Assembly (NCBI RefSeq): GCF_030323145.1
Contig: NZ_CP100470.1
Location: forward strand, 62,001 to 126,000
Source: Mesorhizobium sp. C432A
GTDB lineage: Bacteria > Pseudomonadota > Alphaproteobacteria > Rhizobiales > Rhizobiaceae
DNA: 64,000 nt
Reading direction: 5' to 3'
Part shown: positions 44,251-52,943 of the stretch, piece by piece
How the letters are laid out: each line of letters begins with the position of its first letter
Numbering within the stretch: position 1 is the first letter of the stretch
The notes under the pieces: model-generated
Database searches by the model: none
What the model saw: only the letters and a program-made list of their open reading frames with translations
What the model was told of the DNA's origin: nothing
Position numbers and translations under genes: made by a program

Positions 44251-44784
44251 ATGACCACTTCTCTCGAACAAGACGGCCAACTGGATACCGTGTCGATAGC
44301 GGCTGACATTGTCGCCGCCTACGTGTCGAACAATCCACTACCGGTCGGCGAGTTGCCGAAATTGATCGGCGATATCCATGCCGCTTTGAAAGGTATCGGC
44401 ACGCCGGCGACGGAACCTATGGTCAAGCAGGAACCGGCAGTATCGATCAAGAAGTCGGTGACGCCGGACTTCATCATCTGTCTGGAGGACGGAAAAAAGT
44501 TCAAATCCCTGAAGCGCCATATCGGAGTCCATTACAATCTGAGCCCCGACGAATACCGGCAGAAATGGAACCTGCCATCCGACTATCCGATGGTGGCGCC
44601 GAACTACGCGGCTACCCGCTCGGCCCTGGCGAAATCAATAGGGCTCGGGCGCAAGGCGGCGACGCCTACACCAGCCGCGGCAGAGAAGCCAAAGCGAGCG
44701 GCTCGCGCCGCAGCGGCGATAACCACCTCGACAGCGGTTAAGTCGCCGGTAAAGAAAGCAAGGAAGGCCGCCGCCAAGGCCTAG
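44251..44784 (+). CDS. Ros/MucR-family zinc-finger regulator
   Basis: A 177-aa protein. The MucR core has ADIVAAYVSNNPLPVGELPK, TPDFIICLEDGKKFKSLKRH and YNLSPDEYRQKWNLPSDYPM. The second zinc-ligand Cys is Asp (CLED), as in several rhizobial Ros homologues. A Lys/Ala-rich histone-like tail of about 45 residues (EKPKRAARAAAA, VKKARKAAAKA) extends beyond the usual 140 aa. ATG 44251 has an AGAGGA site. It probably silences or regulates element genes. Confidence 0.88.
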   Translation: MTTSLEQDGQLDTVSIAADIVAAYVSNNPLPVGELPKLIGDIHAALKGIGTPATEPMVKQEPAVSIKKSVTPDFIICLEDGKKFKSLKRHIGVHYNLSPDEYRQKWNLPSDYPMVAPNYAATRSALAKSIGLGRKAATPTPAAAEKPKRAARAAAAITTSTAVKSPVKKARKAAAKA

Positions 44785-44833
44785 CATGCTGCACCTGGCA
44801 ACGGTGCCATGGTGTGGCGAACCTGAACACGGA

Positions 44834-44864
44834 GAAGCCCCGCCTTGCGGCGAGGCTTCGTTTT
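44834..44864 (+). terminator. Rho-independent terminator after mucR-like gene
   Basis: GAAGCCCCGCC-TTG-CGGCGAGGCTTC hairpin (one mismatch) followed by GTTTT. It lies 50 bases after the mucR-like stop and, read from the other strand, just past the DUF736 stop, so it may serve both convergent genes. Confidence 0.75.
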
Positions 44865-44874
44865 GTGGGCCGGA

Positions 44875-45186
44875 TCACTCGGCGGCGCGGCGGGACCAGA
44901 TGAGCGAGAAATCGCCCTCGGTGTCGGTCTCGACCAGGCTCGCGTAGATCGGAGCGGGGAGGCTTGGATCGTCGAGCTTGACGGAGTGGTAGTCGCGGCC
45001 CTCGCGCGAGGTCTTCTTCCATGCCGCCCCGAACTCGGTGGCGCCGGCGAAGATGCGGAAGTCCGGACCCTTTTCGTTGTCGCCGTCGGCCGGGGAGAAC
45101 GTTACCGTCTTGACGTTGAGGTTGAGGGTCTTGACCGAGCCGGAGAAGCCGCTCGCGGTGCGGGAGAAAGTGCCGATCGTAGCCAT
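44875..45186 (-). CDS. DUF736 family protein (copy 2)
   Basis: A 103-aa protein: [20 protein letters not shown], then [20 protein letters not shown] and [19 protein letters not shown]. It is a diverged paralogue of the DUF736 protein at 37751-38077. ATG 45186 is preceded by GAAGGAA. It stands alone, convergent with the mucR-like gene. Function unknown. Confidence 0.88.
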   Translation of the reverse strand: MATIGTFSRTASGFSGSVKTLNLNVKTVTFSPADGDNEKGPDFRIFAGATEFGAAWKKTSREGRDYHSVKLDDPSLPAPIYASLVETDTEGDFSLIWSRRAAE

Positions 45187-46035
45187 TGTGGTGGTTCCTT
45201 CTTGTTTTCTCGGGCCGCGCCCATCGCGGCCTCGATGGTGGTCGTGAGACCGGAGACGATCGGCCCGCACCCCGAAGAGGCTGAAACGAAGTGGAAGACG
45301 ATGGCGCGAGGCTTTCTTGAATCGCGAGGAATGGACGCGCAGCGGACAGGGGAAGAAAACGCAGCGACGTCGTTGCGGGAACACGATCGAGACTGAGTGA
45401 AGCGAAGGCGGTCTTCGGTCAGACCCAATCCAGTCGAGGACGCCGTGGGCGTGGCTTGGAAAGAATACGCGGAAGGAACGCCACAGGGGCTAAGATCGGT
45501 CACGGCCATTGTCGCCCGCGCCGCGACACTTCTCCAATACGGTAAGAGACGTTACCTCAAGCGCCAGGGCGATGTTGGTCCTACTCCAACAGGTGACGCA
45601 AGGACGCCCGATTTCCCTAATCTTTGGGCTGAACCGACATCGTGTTCGGGGCGGCTCCGAAGGCGACCGAGTGATTGCTGAGGGCAGCGACCTCCAAGCC
45701 GTCAAACACCGCGACGATTTCAGGTCTCAAGTCGACTGGATGTGAGCCCGGTTGAGATCGAAAGCGAGGAAGACTTCATCACACCCGATCCTCCGCCGCA
45801 TCGCCGAATAATCCCGCGACGCTGACCTACTCGCGCACGGTGAGGCGTGCGGGAGACGGGATGCCTCCGCACAAGGCACCTGATGCTGAGGTATGGCGCC
45901 AGTTAGCAGGGTGATCTCGCGCCGGGACGATGTTCGTCTTTCGGGACCTCATCCAGATTCCTGCGCATCTTAAACGTCGTGCTGTCGAGGTGTCCGGCCG
46001 CGCCAATGTCGCGGCCGAAAATTCTTGAAAGGCAT
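45187..46035. other. Long intergenic stretch without a convincing gene
   Basis: About 850 bases between the DUF736 gene and the parB-like gene. Several 70-135-codon ORFs occur on both strands, but their translations are Arg/Ser/Pro-rich without domain features and lack good ribosome sites. It may contain decayed genes or element control sequences; no repeat or tRNA was recognised. Confidence 0.4.
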
Positions 46036-46060
46036 GCCGGAGCCGCGTGGCGGCTCCGGC
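46036..46060 (-). terminator. Perfect 11-bp hairpin after the parB-like gene
   Basis: GCCGGAGCCGC-GTG-GCGGCTCCGGC, ending 10 bases past the parB-like stop. The stem is very stable; there is only a short T run beyond it on the minus strand (CCTTTC), so it may be a terminator or an mRNA-stabilising structure. Confidence 0.6.
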
Positions 46061-46070
46061 CCGCTGCGGG

Positions 46071-48167
46071 TCACTCGGCGGCGACGTTAAAGGCCTCGGC
46101 GTCCTCGATCATGTCAGGCTGAGCGGGTTTCGTGTCCAGCTCGGAAACGTCCGCCGATCTGACATCTTCACCTGCTTCGTGCTGCTGTTCAGCAGACATC
46201 GCAAGTTGCTCGGTGCGCAAGACTGCAGGCAGCCATCCGGTCCCGGCGAGCAACTGCTCGGCGGCTTCCGCCATCGGCTGCTTTTTCAGGTCCGACAGCC
46301 TGTCTGCCACCTCTGCGCTGGCAGCTTCCCGCACGGCGTCGAGGATATATGCCTTGGTGATGCGCCCGAGATACGTCCGGACGGTCGGCGTCCAATGTGC
46401 CGTCATGTCGAGGTTGACCGCTGTCGCAAGCCTGTCCGCAGTCTCGTGAGCGCGAGGCTTGCGCTCCCAAGGCTGCTTCACGGCATTGACGGTGAGCGAG
46501 GCGCAATGGGCGAACAACGCCAAGACGCTGGCATGGTCGAGGGGCGCGATGAAGCCCCACAAGTCAGCCACATCGCGAGGCATGTCCGCAGCCCACTCCG
46601 CATGTCGATCCGCCAGTGCCTTGCCTGCCGCTGTATCCTCGATGCCGTCCGCATGCCCGGCGAGATGGATGCTGGTCGGGCGGATTTCGAGGCAGTGGGC
46701 TTCCGCGCCTTGGTAGAAGGTCTGCGCGGCAAGTGCATGGGTGACCGCAACAAGGGCGATGTCCGGCTGTTCGCCAAGCGCAAGACGAAGCCCAAGCGTG
46801 CGATGGGCGGTCAGATCACGGACAAGAAGATCAGACAGCTGCTTGCCGTCGTCCTCAGCTTCTTCCTCGTTCCCACCATCGCAATCCGAACCGGTGCCGG
46901 CTTCGATGATCTCGCCATCGTCGTTGACGGCGTAACCTTCACCGCCTTGCAACGTTACCGCTTCCTGCTCCGGCAACTCATCCTCGGCGCGAATGAAGCC
47001 ACGTTCGATGCGCGCCGATCCGTCATGGGAAAGTACGACGAACACGCCGCCACGGGAGACAACATCAGGATCGAAGGCATGACGCAAAGCGTCGATGCGC
47101 TCGATCTCGGCTTCGAGCCTGCCGAAACTCTGATCGACATCATCCGGCAGTTCCTCGGCGCTATTCCATTCTTCCGTGAGCCGGTTGAACTCGTCGGATG
47201 CCGTCGCAAAGGCAGCTTGATCTTCATCCGACAAATTCACCGGTTGGGGGTAGGTGCGGCGCAAACCGTTTGCGTGGGGGAAGTCGATATGGACATCTGC
47301 CCATTTCCAGCCCTCGGCTTGCCTGACGGTTTCCGAGATGCCTTGCAGCTTCTCGATCACCAAGCGGTCGAGCAACGCTGCATCCTCGTAGAAGCCGCCG
47401 CGATCCTCGGTGAACAGGTCGCGCAGGATGGCGCCACCAGCTTCCATGTAGGCTTCCGCGCCGATGAAGACGGCTCGCCGGTCGTTCGCTGCAACATGCG
47501 TCCGCGTCAGTTCGCGGCGGATGATGTAGGGATCGCGGTTGTACATGAGGCTTTCGAACACTTGTTCCTGCCGGACGTGATCGTCAGTGATGGCGAAAGC
47601 CATCAACTGGTCGAGCGTCAGCCCCTCCTCGCGATAGACATGCATCAGCTTGGGGCTGACCGCGCCAAGCCGCAGGCGCTGCCGCACGACATGCGCGCTG
47701 ATGCCGAAGCGGGCGGCGATCTCCTCCGCACCCCATCCGCGTTCCTCGTGAAGCTCACGGAACGCCTCGAACTGGTCGGCGGGATGCATCGCCTCGCGAG
47801 TGATGTTCTCGTCCAGGCTGATCTCATGCGCATCATTCACGGTGTCAACGACGCAGCGGATCGGCTCGGTCTTCCTGATCTGCTTGCGCTTCACGCGCAG
47901 CAATTGCGCCAGCCTGCGGCCTTCGCCGATGCTTACAAAATAGAAGCCGGTTTCTGCTCCCTCCCCGTCAAGCTCCGGCTCCACCACTAAGTTTTGCAGG
48001 ATGCCTTTGGCGGCGATGCTCGCGGCATAGGCTTCGATGATCGCTCCGCTATGCGCGGTCTTACGCGCATTGCGGGGCGACTTTTTCAGCTTGTTCAGTG
48101 GAATGAAAACCTCGGTGCCGCTCTCGCTGGCCGCTGTGGTCTTCGCATTTGTCCCGTTGATCGTCAT
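46071..48167 (-). CDS. Large ParB/RepB/Spo0J-family protein
   Basis: A 698-aa protein. Residues about 20-180 form the ParB N-terminal nuclease-like domain (FIPLNKLKKSPRNARKTAHS, SIAAKGILQNLVVEPE, GEGRRLAQLL, DENITREAMHPADQFEAFRE) and HTH (AARFGISAHVVRQRLRLG). A long C-terminal region with an acidic stretch (GNEEEAEDDGK) follows. It is about twice the size of a chromosomal ParB and lacks an adjacent parA, as in the large plasmid/ICE ParB-like proteins. It may act in partition, regulation or single-strand DNA handling. Confidence 0.85.
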   Translation of the reverse strand: MTINGTNAKTTAASESGTEVFIPLNKLKKSPRNARKTAHSGAIIEAYAASIAAKGILQNLVVEPELDGEGAETGFYFVSIGEGRRLAQLLRVKRKQIRKTEPIRCVVDTVNDAHEISLDENITREAMHPADQFEAFRELHEERGWGAEEIAARFGISAHVVRQRLRLGAVSPKLMHVYREEGLTLDQLMAFAITDDHVRQEQVFESLMYNRDPYIIRRELTRTHVAANDRRAVFIGAEAYMEAGGAILRDLFTEDRGGFYEDAALLDRLVIEKLQGISETVRQAEGWKWADVHIDFPHANGLRRTYPQPVNLSDEDQAAFATASDEFNRLTEEWNSAEELPDDVDQSFGRLEAEIERIDALRHAFDPDVVSRGGVFVVLSHDGSARIERGFIRAEDELPEQEAVTLQGGEGYAVNDDGEIIEAGTGSDCDGGNEEEAEDDGKQLSDLLVRDLTAHRTLGLRLALGEQPDIALVAVTHALAAQTFYQGAEAHCLEIRPTSIHLAGHADGIEDTAAGKALADRHAEWAADMPRDVADLWGFIAPLDHASVLALFAHCASLTVNAVKQPWERKPRAHETADRLATAVNLDMTAHWTPTVRTYLGRITKAYILDAVREAASAEVADRLSDLKKQPMAEAAEQLLAGTGWLPAVLRTEQLAMSAEQQHEAGEDVRSADVSELDTKPAQPDMIEDAEAFNVAAE

Positions 48168-48178
48168 GGTTCTGATCC

Positions 48179-48380
48179 TTTTCCGTTAGATGCCGAAGGC
48201 ATGCCCCTCGGCATGCCTTCCGGGGGCGCGTGAGCGCACGGCAGAGAGGGGGGCAAATGCCGGCGAGCGGAGCTGGGCTGCGCGTCGAGCGGGGTGGATC
48301 GGATTGATTGGTTGTTGTGGTCAGTTCCGCCTTGCGAGCGGGCGGCCTCGCTCTGCGCAGGCGGCATTCGTGGGGGAGAG
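48179..48380 (-). promoter_or_regulatory. Duplicated 5' leader, copy B (parB-like gene)
   Basis: Matches 43850-44060 over roughly 190 bases, beginning just upstream of the ribosome site and including the paired GGCATGCC elements, the GCGCCCCCGGAAGGCAT block and the distal GCCGCCTG...CAGAGC block. The identity is patchy, with conserved blocks separated by diverged loops, as expected for a conserved RNA structure or operator set. Confidence 0.55.
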
Positions 48381-48686
48381 ATGGCCAAGACCATCTCTCC
48401 CCCATTGTAGCCCAGCGTTTTGCCTGTCGACGAGTGTGATATGCGAGCGTGCTCGCCGACGTCGAATCGGACCAACATCCCGGCTGGCGCATCCAGTGAT
48501 TGCGAGATCAGGCAGATGCCCTGAAGGGTATCCCCGATGATGGGCAGTCCTGATGCAACTTTCGAGGTCGCCAGATGCAGAGATCATCGTTCTGCATCGT
48601 CTTTTTTAGCAAATCGGACGCAGGCGGCCGCCAAACCGCTATATACGAAAGCAGAGACTACTTTTGCCCGCCATCACAGGTTCATC

Positions 48687-49232
48687 ATGCATCCAGAATT
48701 CATCACGCACCGCGAGGAAAAGCTCGCGCTGGAACACCTGTCCCAATCATTCGGCGAGTTTGATTGGGCTCCCAAGGGCGGCGAAAAGACCAAGTTCAAG
48801 GTCAGCATCCGCTACAGCAACCATTGCTATTCACGTTCGCTCGAAGACGGCGAAGTCCAGGCGGAAGACGACGTGGTGGTTGAGGTGTTACCCCTAAGGC
48901 TGTTCTGTAGGCAGCGGTACGATCATACCCCGAAGCTCTGCGAGATGATCAAGGGTCTCTTCATTAAGCCCAGTACCACCGTGTCGTTGACCTACGAGTC
49001 CAACTGGACCATCTACCAGCTCTATGCCAAGCCCGCCGAGGGAGCGCAGTACCGCTACTGCGTGTTCTTCCGTGTGAAAAGGACGGATGTCCACGGCATG
49101 GTCGATGGATCCTACCCCTTGGACATGTATGTGGAGAGCGGGTACGTCCGGACCAACATAGTCAACGTCAGGAAGAAGGTGCCCTTCGGTACCGTGGCGG
49201 CCATGACGATGTTGGGGGAAGCGTACTTCTGA
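48687..49232 (+). CDS. Hypothetical protein
   Basis: A 181-aa protein beginning MHPEFITHREEKLALEHLSQ. Its frame is closed by a strong hairpin, and codon positions read like a real gene. It has alternating strand-like segments with several Tyr/Trp residues (VSLTYESNWTIYQLYAKPAE, YRYCVFFRVKRTDVHG). No family recognised. It is an orphan on the plus strand at the start of the cargo region. ATG 48687 is the best start; the frame is open to 48537. Confidence 0.6.
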   Translation: MHPEFITHREEKLALEHLSQSFGEFDWAPKGGEKTKFKVSIRYSNHCYSRSLEDGEVQAEDDVVVEVLPLRLFCRQRYDHTPKLCEMIKGLFIKPSTTVSLTYESNWTIYQLYAKPAEGAQYRYCVFFRVKRTDVHGMVDGSYPLDMYVESGYVRTNIVNVRKKVPFGTVAAMTMLGEAYF

Positions 49233-49239
49233 AACGGGT

Positions 49240-49260
49240 GGGGAGGCGCGAAGCCTCCCC
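49240..49260 (+). terminator. Hairpin terminator after the 48687 gene
   Basis: GGGGAGGC-GCGAA-GCCTCCCC, a perfect 8-bp stem eight bases after the stop, followed by ATATGT. Confidence 0.65.
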
Positions 49261-49660
49261 ATATGTCCTCGACTAATGTCAAACCCAAAGGCCCACAGCA
49301 CTAGGCAAGTGATCAGGTTCCCCTGACGACATCGGCGCTATCGACCCCGTAGGGTCTCAGTCGATCTGCACCGATAGGGTAGAACATAGAGTAGGTGGGA
49401 CCATGGGTCAAGGTCCGTACCGTGTCTTGGTCAACAGTCCGTACCCGGTCTGTCCCCTGAGTCCCTACCTCAGGCCTGTAAATAGCGTCTGTGCCTTCCA
49501 ACCTCAAGCCTATCCGCCCACTATGGTGGCCAGTGTGCCGATGGCAAGACCATGCGGTGTCTCTTCCAACTATCTCGCTGCCGATGCCGACGCCGATGAT
49601 GCGACCTGCTCTCCCGATCTCGTGCCGACGACATTGAACCGCCTGAATGACAAGGTGGGC
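49261..49660. other. Intergenic stretch with a short imperfect direct repeat
   Basis: No convincing gene. GGTCAAGGTCCGTACC (from 49406) and GGTCAACAGTCCGTACC (from 49429) form an imperfect direct repeat at 23-base spacing. The plus ORF at 49403-49828 runs antisense into the immA-like gene and is Pro-rich; it is not supported. Confidence 0.35.
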
Positions 49661-50580
49661 TTAAAACCCGACAACGCGAGAGTGACGACGCTGATAAATC
49701 CCCAACGTCAGGCAATCATACGTGTTGGAGAAGGACTCAAAGAAAAAGACGTGCGGGTCTCCGTTGCCGTCAGGCAGGACCAGTTCTGCAGATCCGAGAG
49801 GCCCTGCCCTTTGCGGCCCACAATATGATGTGATGGCACGGTGTAGTTCGGCCGGCGTAACGCCTCCAAATGCTACGGAGAAAGCCGGCGACTCGATCAA
49901 ATGACGAAAGGGGCGTGAAATGTTGAACGTCCCTGACGGTCGCTTCGGATGTGCCCCGATCAAACCGACCATCGGCAGATTGGTGTGGGCACCTTCGATA
50001 TAGCGCCAGAAGGTGGTGGTGTATGTGTTGCCAAAGTCACTCTTAAGGTCCCGCACAGCTGAAAGGCTGGGCACCGAATCGTTGGCTGCATGAACAAATC
50101 TCTCCTGCAAAAAGAGAAGTTGGCCGGCAGTGTAGTTGGCCTCCGCCTCGATCTGAGCGTGACAACCGGGGGTTAGGGACTGTTCGTGATCACCCAGCAT
50201 TAGGTCGGCATGCATGGGAGAAGACTATGTCCAATTTCGTGGGCTTCGTTCCATCGCTGTTTCGCGTCGGGTTGTGACTGGTCCAGGAGGATACGCTTGC
50301 GGTCCGGGAGATAAAGCGCCCGAAGATCGAACTTTCGTACAGCGTCCAGCAGTAAGGTCGGTCGCTCAATGATCTGGGCGCCTGCCACCGATAGTTTGCT
50401 GATCATCTCTCTCAAGAAGCCATCATTCCGCGACGAGTAGTAGCCGCGATCTAACCGCAGAAGCTCGCGAACGTCTTTCAGTTGTAGCGGAGGCTCGGGA
50501 TTGCCGAGCCCCCTAAGCACCTTCCGGACTTGAGTCTCGATGTCAGCAGCCGTCGGGCGGCTCAAAAGAATGTTCCGCAC
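49661..50580 (-). pseudogene. ImmA/IrrE-type metallopeptidase gene with a one-base frameshift
   Basis: The first frame (50580-50200) ends RWNEAHEIGHSLLPCMPT-stop; the second (50215-49661) continues HADLMLGDHEQSLTPGCHAQ and EAEANYTAGQLLFL. Together they give the HEIGH zinc motif and the downstream Glu-rich EAEANYTAG helix of ImmA/IrrE peptidases, about 306 aa. At about 50212 the coding strand reads CCATGCATGCC; one extra G (CCA TGG CAT GCC) would restore the usual Trp-His. It pairs with the XRE gene just upstream, a classic XRE-ImmA arrangement in which the peptidase cleaves the repressor or acts as a toxin. Confidence 0.8.
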
Positions 50581-50590
50581 GACGGTGTTC

Positions 50591-51079
50591 CTACTGCCTG
50601 GCCAAGAACGCTATAAATTCTTCGAGTGCTCGCTTCTCCTCTTTGGAGAGGCTTTGTACCGACTCGCCAGAACGCGCTGCAAATCGCAATGCGTGTTCGT
50701 GTATCGCAGTATCGCGCGCTGTAGAATTACCGGAGAGCTGCAGCAGCGCCTTGTTGGGCAAGCCGAAGGTTGTAGCGATCTGATAGACTGTGCGTGGTTC
50801 GGGTCGGAAATGGGCGTCGCGTTCGATGTTCATGACCTCAACGATGTCGATGCTTGCCTTTTCCGCAAGCATTTCCATGCTGAGCCCACGTTTTCGACGC
50901 AGGTACTCGACGAGCGAACCGAAAGCGATTCGCGGTTGGGTATCGGACTGGGAAGACGCTCGCTGATCAGCGGCATCCACCGGGGATGGGTCCCTTGCAA
51001 GCAAGCCAGCAGCGATCTCCAAATCGCCTTCCAGCTCGGCTTTGCGTTCGAACCACTCCCTCGTGATGGCGAGTTTCAT
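50591..51079 (-). CDS. XRE-family regulator paired with ImmA-like peptidase
   Basis: A 162-aa protein. An N-terminal helical part (AITREWFERKAELEGDLEIA) precedes an XRE HTH (LVEYLRRKRGLSMEMLAEKA, DIVEVMNIERDAH) and an acidic C-terminal helix (LSKEEKRALEEFIAFLARQ). It lies 10 bases upstream of the immA-like gene and seven bases after the GNAT gene on the same strand, forming a four-gene run. It probably represses the run and is a likely ImmA target. Confidence 0.78.
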   Translation of the reverse strand: MKLAITREWFERKAELEGDLEIAAGLLARDPSPVDAADQRASSQSDTQPRIAFGSLVEYLRRKRGLSMEMLAEKASIDIVEVMNIERDAHFRPEPRTVYQIATTFGLPNKALLQLSGNSTARDTAIHEHALRFAARSGESVQSLSKEEKRALEEFIAFLARQ

Positions 51080-51086
51080 GGTTTTC

Positions 51087-51701
51087 CTACCTTGAGAATA
51101 ACGTCGCGTGCTCTGACGTCATCTCGAAATATCTGAGGTTTTCTTTTGTGCCGTCGATCCCGAGGTCGCTCATCCTGCAGGCCTTTTCATAAAAGCCTAC
51201 AGACTGAGGCAAAGAGTGCAGGCCAATACGACCGCGAAATCCTTCCTCTTGGCTGACCTCGATCGCAGCGCGAATCATGATTACACCCACCCCGCCAAAG
51301 CGGGGCTGGGTGACGACAGTTGAACGATTCCAAGGTGCGGTCTCAACATAGTCGACATAAGCGAGATGCTTGCCCACTTGTTCCGGAAGGCGACAAACGT
51401 TCTTGGCCGTGTTGATCTGCATCAATCCCTGGGTACGGCCCTCGCAAACGAGTGCGAACGTCCGGAAAGCAAGGAGTCCATTGATTCGGTCCATCTTAGC
51501 ACGCCAATTCCAGTGCCAGCTTTGTGGCCAATCCTGCCGAGGCTGGCCTTGGTCGATAAGCTGCTGAACGCGCTTAAAAAGGATTGGCATCCATTCGGTT
51601 TCCACGCAGCGCAAATGCGACTCATCAATTGTTTCGACGAGTTCTGCCGCCACGACTTGGCCGGTCTGCTTATCCTTCAGAAAGACGGAATGCGATGTCA
51701 C
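51087..51701 (-). CDS. GNAT-fold acetyltransferase-like protein
   Basis: A 204-aa protein. The C-terminal half has GNAT features: LAYVDYVETAPWNRS, FGGVGVIMIRAAIEVSQEEG (acetyl-CoA-binding motif A region) and RIGLHSLPQSVGFYEKACRM (typical GNAT end). It lies five bases downstream of a small RHH gene, as in GNAT-RHH toxin-antitoxin pairs, and upstream of the XRE-ImmA pair. It might be a tRNA-acetylating toxin, but the N-terminal half is unlike short TacT toxins, so this is tentative. Confidence 0.65.
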   Translation of the reverse strand: MTSHSVFLKDKQTGQVVAAELVETIDESHLRCVETEWMPILFKRVQQLIDQGQPRQDWPQSWHWNWRAKMDRINGLLAFRTFALVCEGRTQGLMQINTAKNVCRLPEQVGKHLAYVDYVETAPWNRSTVVTQPRFGGVGVIMIRAAIEVSQEEGFRGRIGLHSLPQSVGFYEKACRMSDLGIDGTKENLRYFEMTSEHATLFSR

Positions 51702-51706
51702 GGGTG

Positions 51707-51913
51707 TTACAGCACCATTAGCTCGGCCTTTTCTTTCGTCGCATCGTCCTCAAAAAACAGCTTTCCGCCCTGCTCCAGGCGAACATCAACCAGCTGATAG
51801 AGTTTGAGCGCCTGACGAAGAACGGCGGTTTTGGTCAAGTCTTTTTTGCCAGACAGCTTCTCAAGCGCCTGCATCTCGGCATCGGTCAGATTCAGCGTCA
51901 TTGTTTTTTTCAT
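51707..51913 (-). CDS. Small ribbon-helix-helix protein
   Basis: A 68-aa protein: MKKTMTLNLTDAEMQALEKL, SGKKDLTKTAVLRQALKLYQ, then FFEDDATKEKAELMVL. The first two parts form an RHH domain. ATG 51913 has a GGAG site. It is the first gene of a leftward four-gene run and is divergent from the ubiquitin-like operon, with palindromic AT-rich DNA between. A likely repressor or antitoxin for the GNAT protein. Confidence 0.75.
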   Translation of the reverse strand: MKKTMTLNLTDAEMQALEKLSGKKDLTKTAVLRQALKLYQLVDVRLEQGGKLFFEDDATKEKAELMVL

Positions 51914-51989
51914 ATCGTCTCCTTTTCGTTCAGGGCGCGGCAATCTACGGCGCCGACTGGAAAAAGTCAACCAAAAATATACGCTAAGC

Positions 51990-52017
51990 AGCTATTGCAT
52001 AGCTAAAAAATAGCTAC
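51990..52017. promoter_or_regulatory. Palindromic AT-rich operator candidate in divergent promoter
   Basis: AGCTAT-TGC-ATAGCT (51990-52004) followed by A-run and another TAGCTA (52011-52016). It lies between the divergent RHH gene (51913) and the Ubl-E2 gene (52074). The half-site repetition suits an RHH tetramer. It could coordinate both operons. Confidence 0.5.
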
Positions 52018-52073
52018 TATTTATGCATTAAGTGATGAGCGATCACCGCCATCACTCGCAACGGAGCCTTACA

Positions 52074-52943
52074 ATGTCCGACCAAGATACCCTGACTCCT
52101 CCTCATACCGGCCACGGCCAGTTTGAGGTCGCGATCAACGATACGGTTCACTCCTTTTCTGACCCGATCGTCACAGGTGAGCAAATCTTGCAAGCCGCAA
52201 GACTTTTCCCCACTGACGAGTATCTCGTTTTTCAAAAGCTCGAAGACGGTCAACTCGAAGAAATCCGCCTCGACGAAAGTGTCGATCTTCGCCGTGCGGG
52301 ACGGGAGCGTTTCATCACTTTCAAGAGTGATCGCTCCTTCCGCTTCACGTTGGATGGTCGCCGTTTTGAATGGGGCCTTCCTTTCATTACCGGACTCCAA
52401 CTGAAACGGCTGGCCGGAGTCGATCCTGCCACCTATGGCGTTTGGCTGGCGCAACGCGTCGGGGACGACCGGCTTATCGGCAACAACGAGGAGATCGACC
52501 TGCAGGCCGATGGCGTCGAACGGTTCTTCACAGGGATCGACACCACGACCGAGGGTTCTGAAGCCCTGATATTGCCGTCCGAAGATCGGGAATATCTCGA
52601 AACTCACGGGATCGCGTTCGAGGAAAGGGCAGCAGGTGCTGTCAAGGCAGTCGTTCTGAAGGGTCTTAACCTGCCGAGCGGCCGGTTTGACATCGGCACC
52701 GCAGATATACTGGTGCTATTGCCGGCATCATATCCCGACAGCGCGCCGGACATGTTTTACCTGATGCCTTGGGTTCGTTTAGTCAAAGGTAATCGCTATC
52801 CCCAAGCTGCCGACCAACCCTACGCGTTTGCCGGTCAAACGTGGCAGCGTTGGTCGCGTCACAATCCCGCGTGGCGCCCCGGCATCGACGGCATCTGGAC
52901 CATGTTGCGTCGCATCGAACGCGCGTTGGAGATTGCAGCGTGA
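52074..52943 (+). CDS. Multiubiquitin-E2 fusion protein of a bacterial ubiquitin-like system
   Basis: A 289-aa protein with three domains. Two tandem ubiquitin-like domains lie at residues about 16-84 (FEVAINDTVHSFSDP...RERFITF) and 88-154 (FRFTLDGRRFEW...VERFFTG). A prokaryotic E2 of the E family lies at about 175-289 (ADILVLLPASYPDSAPDMFY, TWQRWSRHNPAWRPGIDGIW). There is no cysteine anywhere, so no E2 thioester is possible; Ser261 in RWSRH sits in the likely active-site segment. Ubl2 ends FFTG (Gly154) before a flexible linker, implying cleavage to free a C-terminal Gly. ATG 52074 has a GGAG site. The stop overlaps the next start (GTGA). Confidence 0.85.
   Translation: MSDQDTLTPPHTGHGQFEVAINDTVHSFSDPIVTGEQILQAARLFPTDEYLVFQKLEDGQLEEIRLDESVDLRRAGRERFITFKSDRSFRFTLDGRRFEWGLPFITGLQLKRLAGVDPATYGVWLAQRVGDDRLIGNNEEIDLQADGVERFFTGIDTTTEGSEALILPSEDREYLETHGIAFEERAAGAVKAVVLKGLNLPSGRFDIGTADILVLLPASYPDSAPDMFYLMPWVRLVKGNRYPQAADQPYAFAGQTWQRWSRHNPAWRPGIDGIWTMLRRIERALEIAA

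Noticed and set aside
46047..47990. 647-codon plus-strand open frame
   Set aside because: Antisense to the intact parB-like gene and without recognisable motifs.
49403..49828. 141-codon plus-strand frame beginning MGQGPYRVLVNS
   Set aside because: Pro/Ser-rich, no ribosome site and overlaps the immA-like gene antisense.
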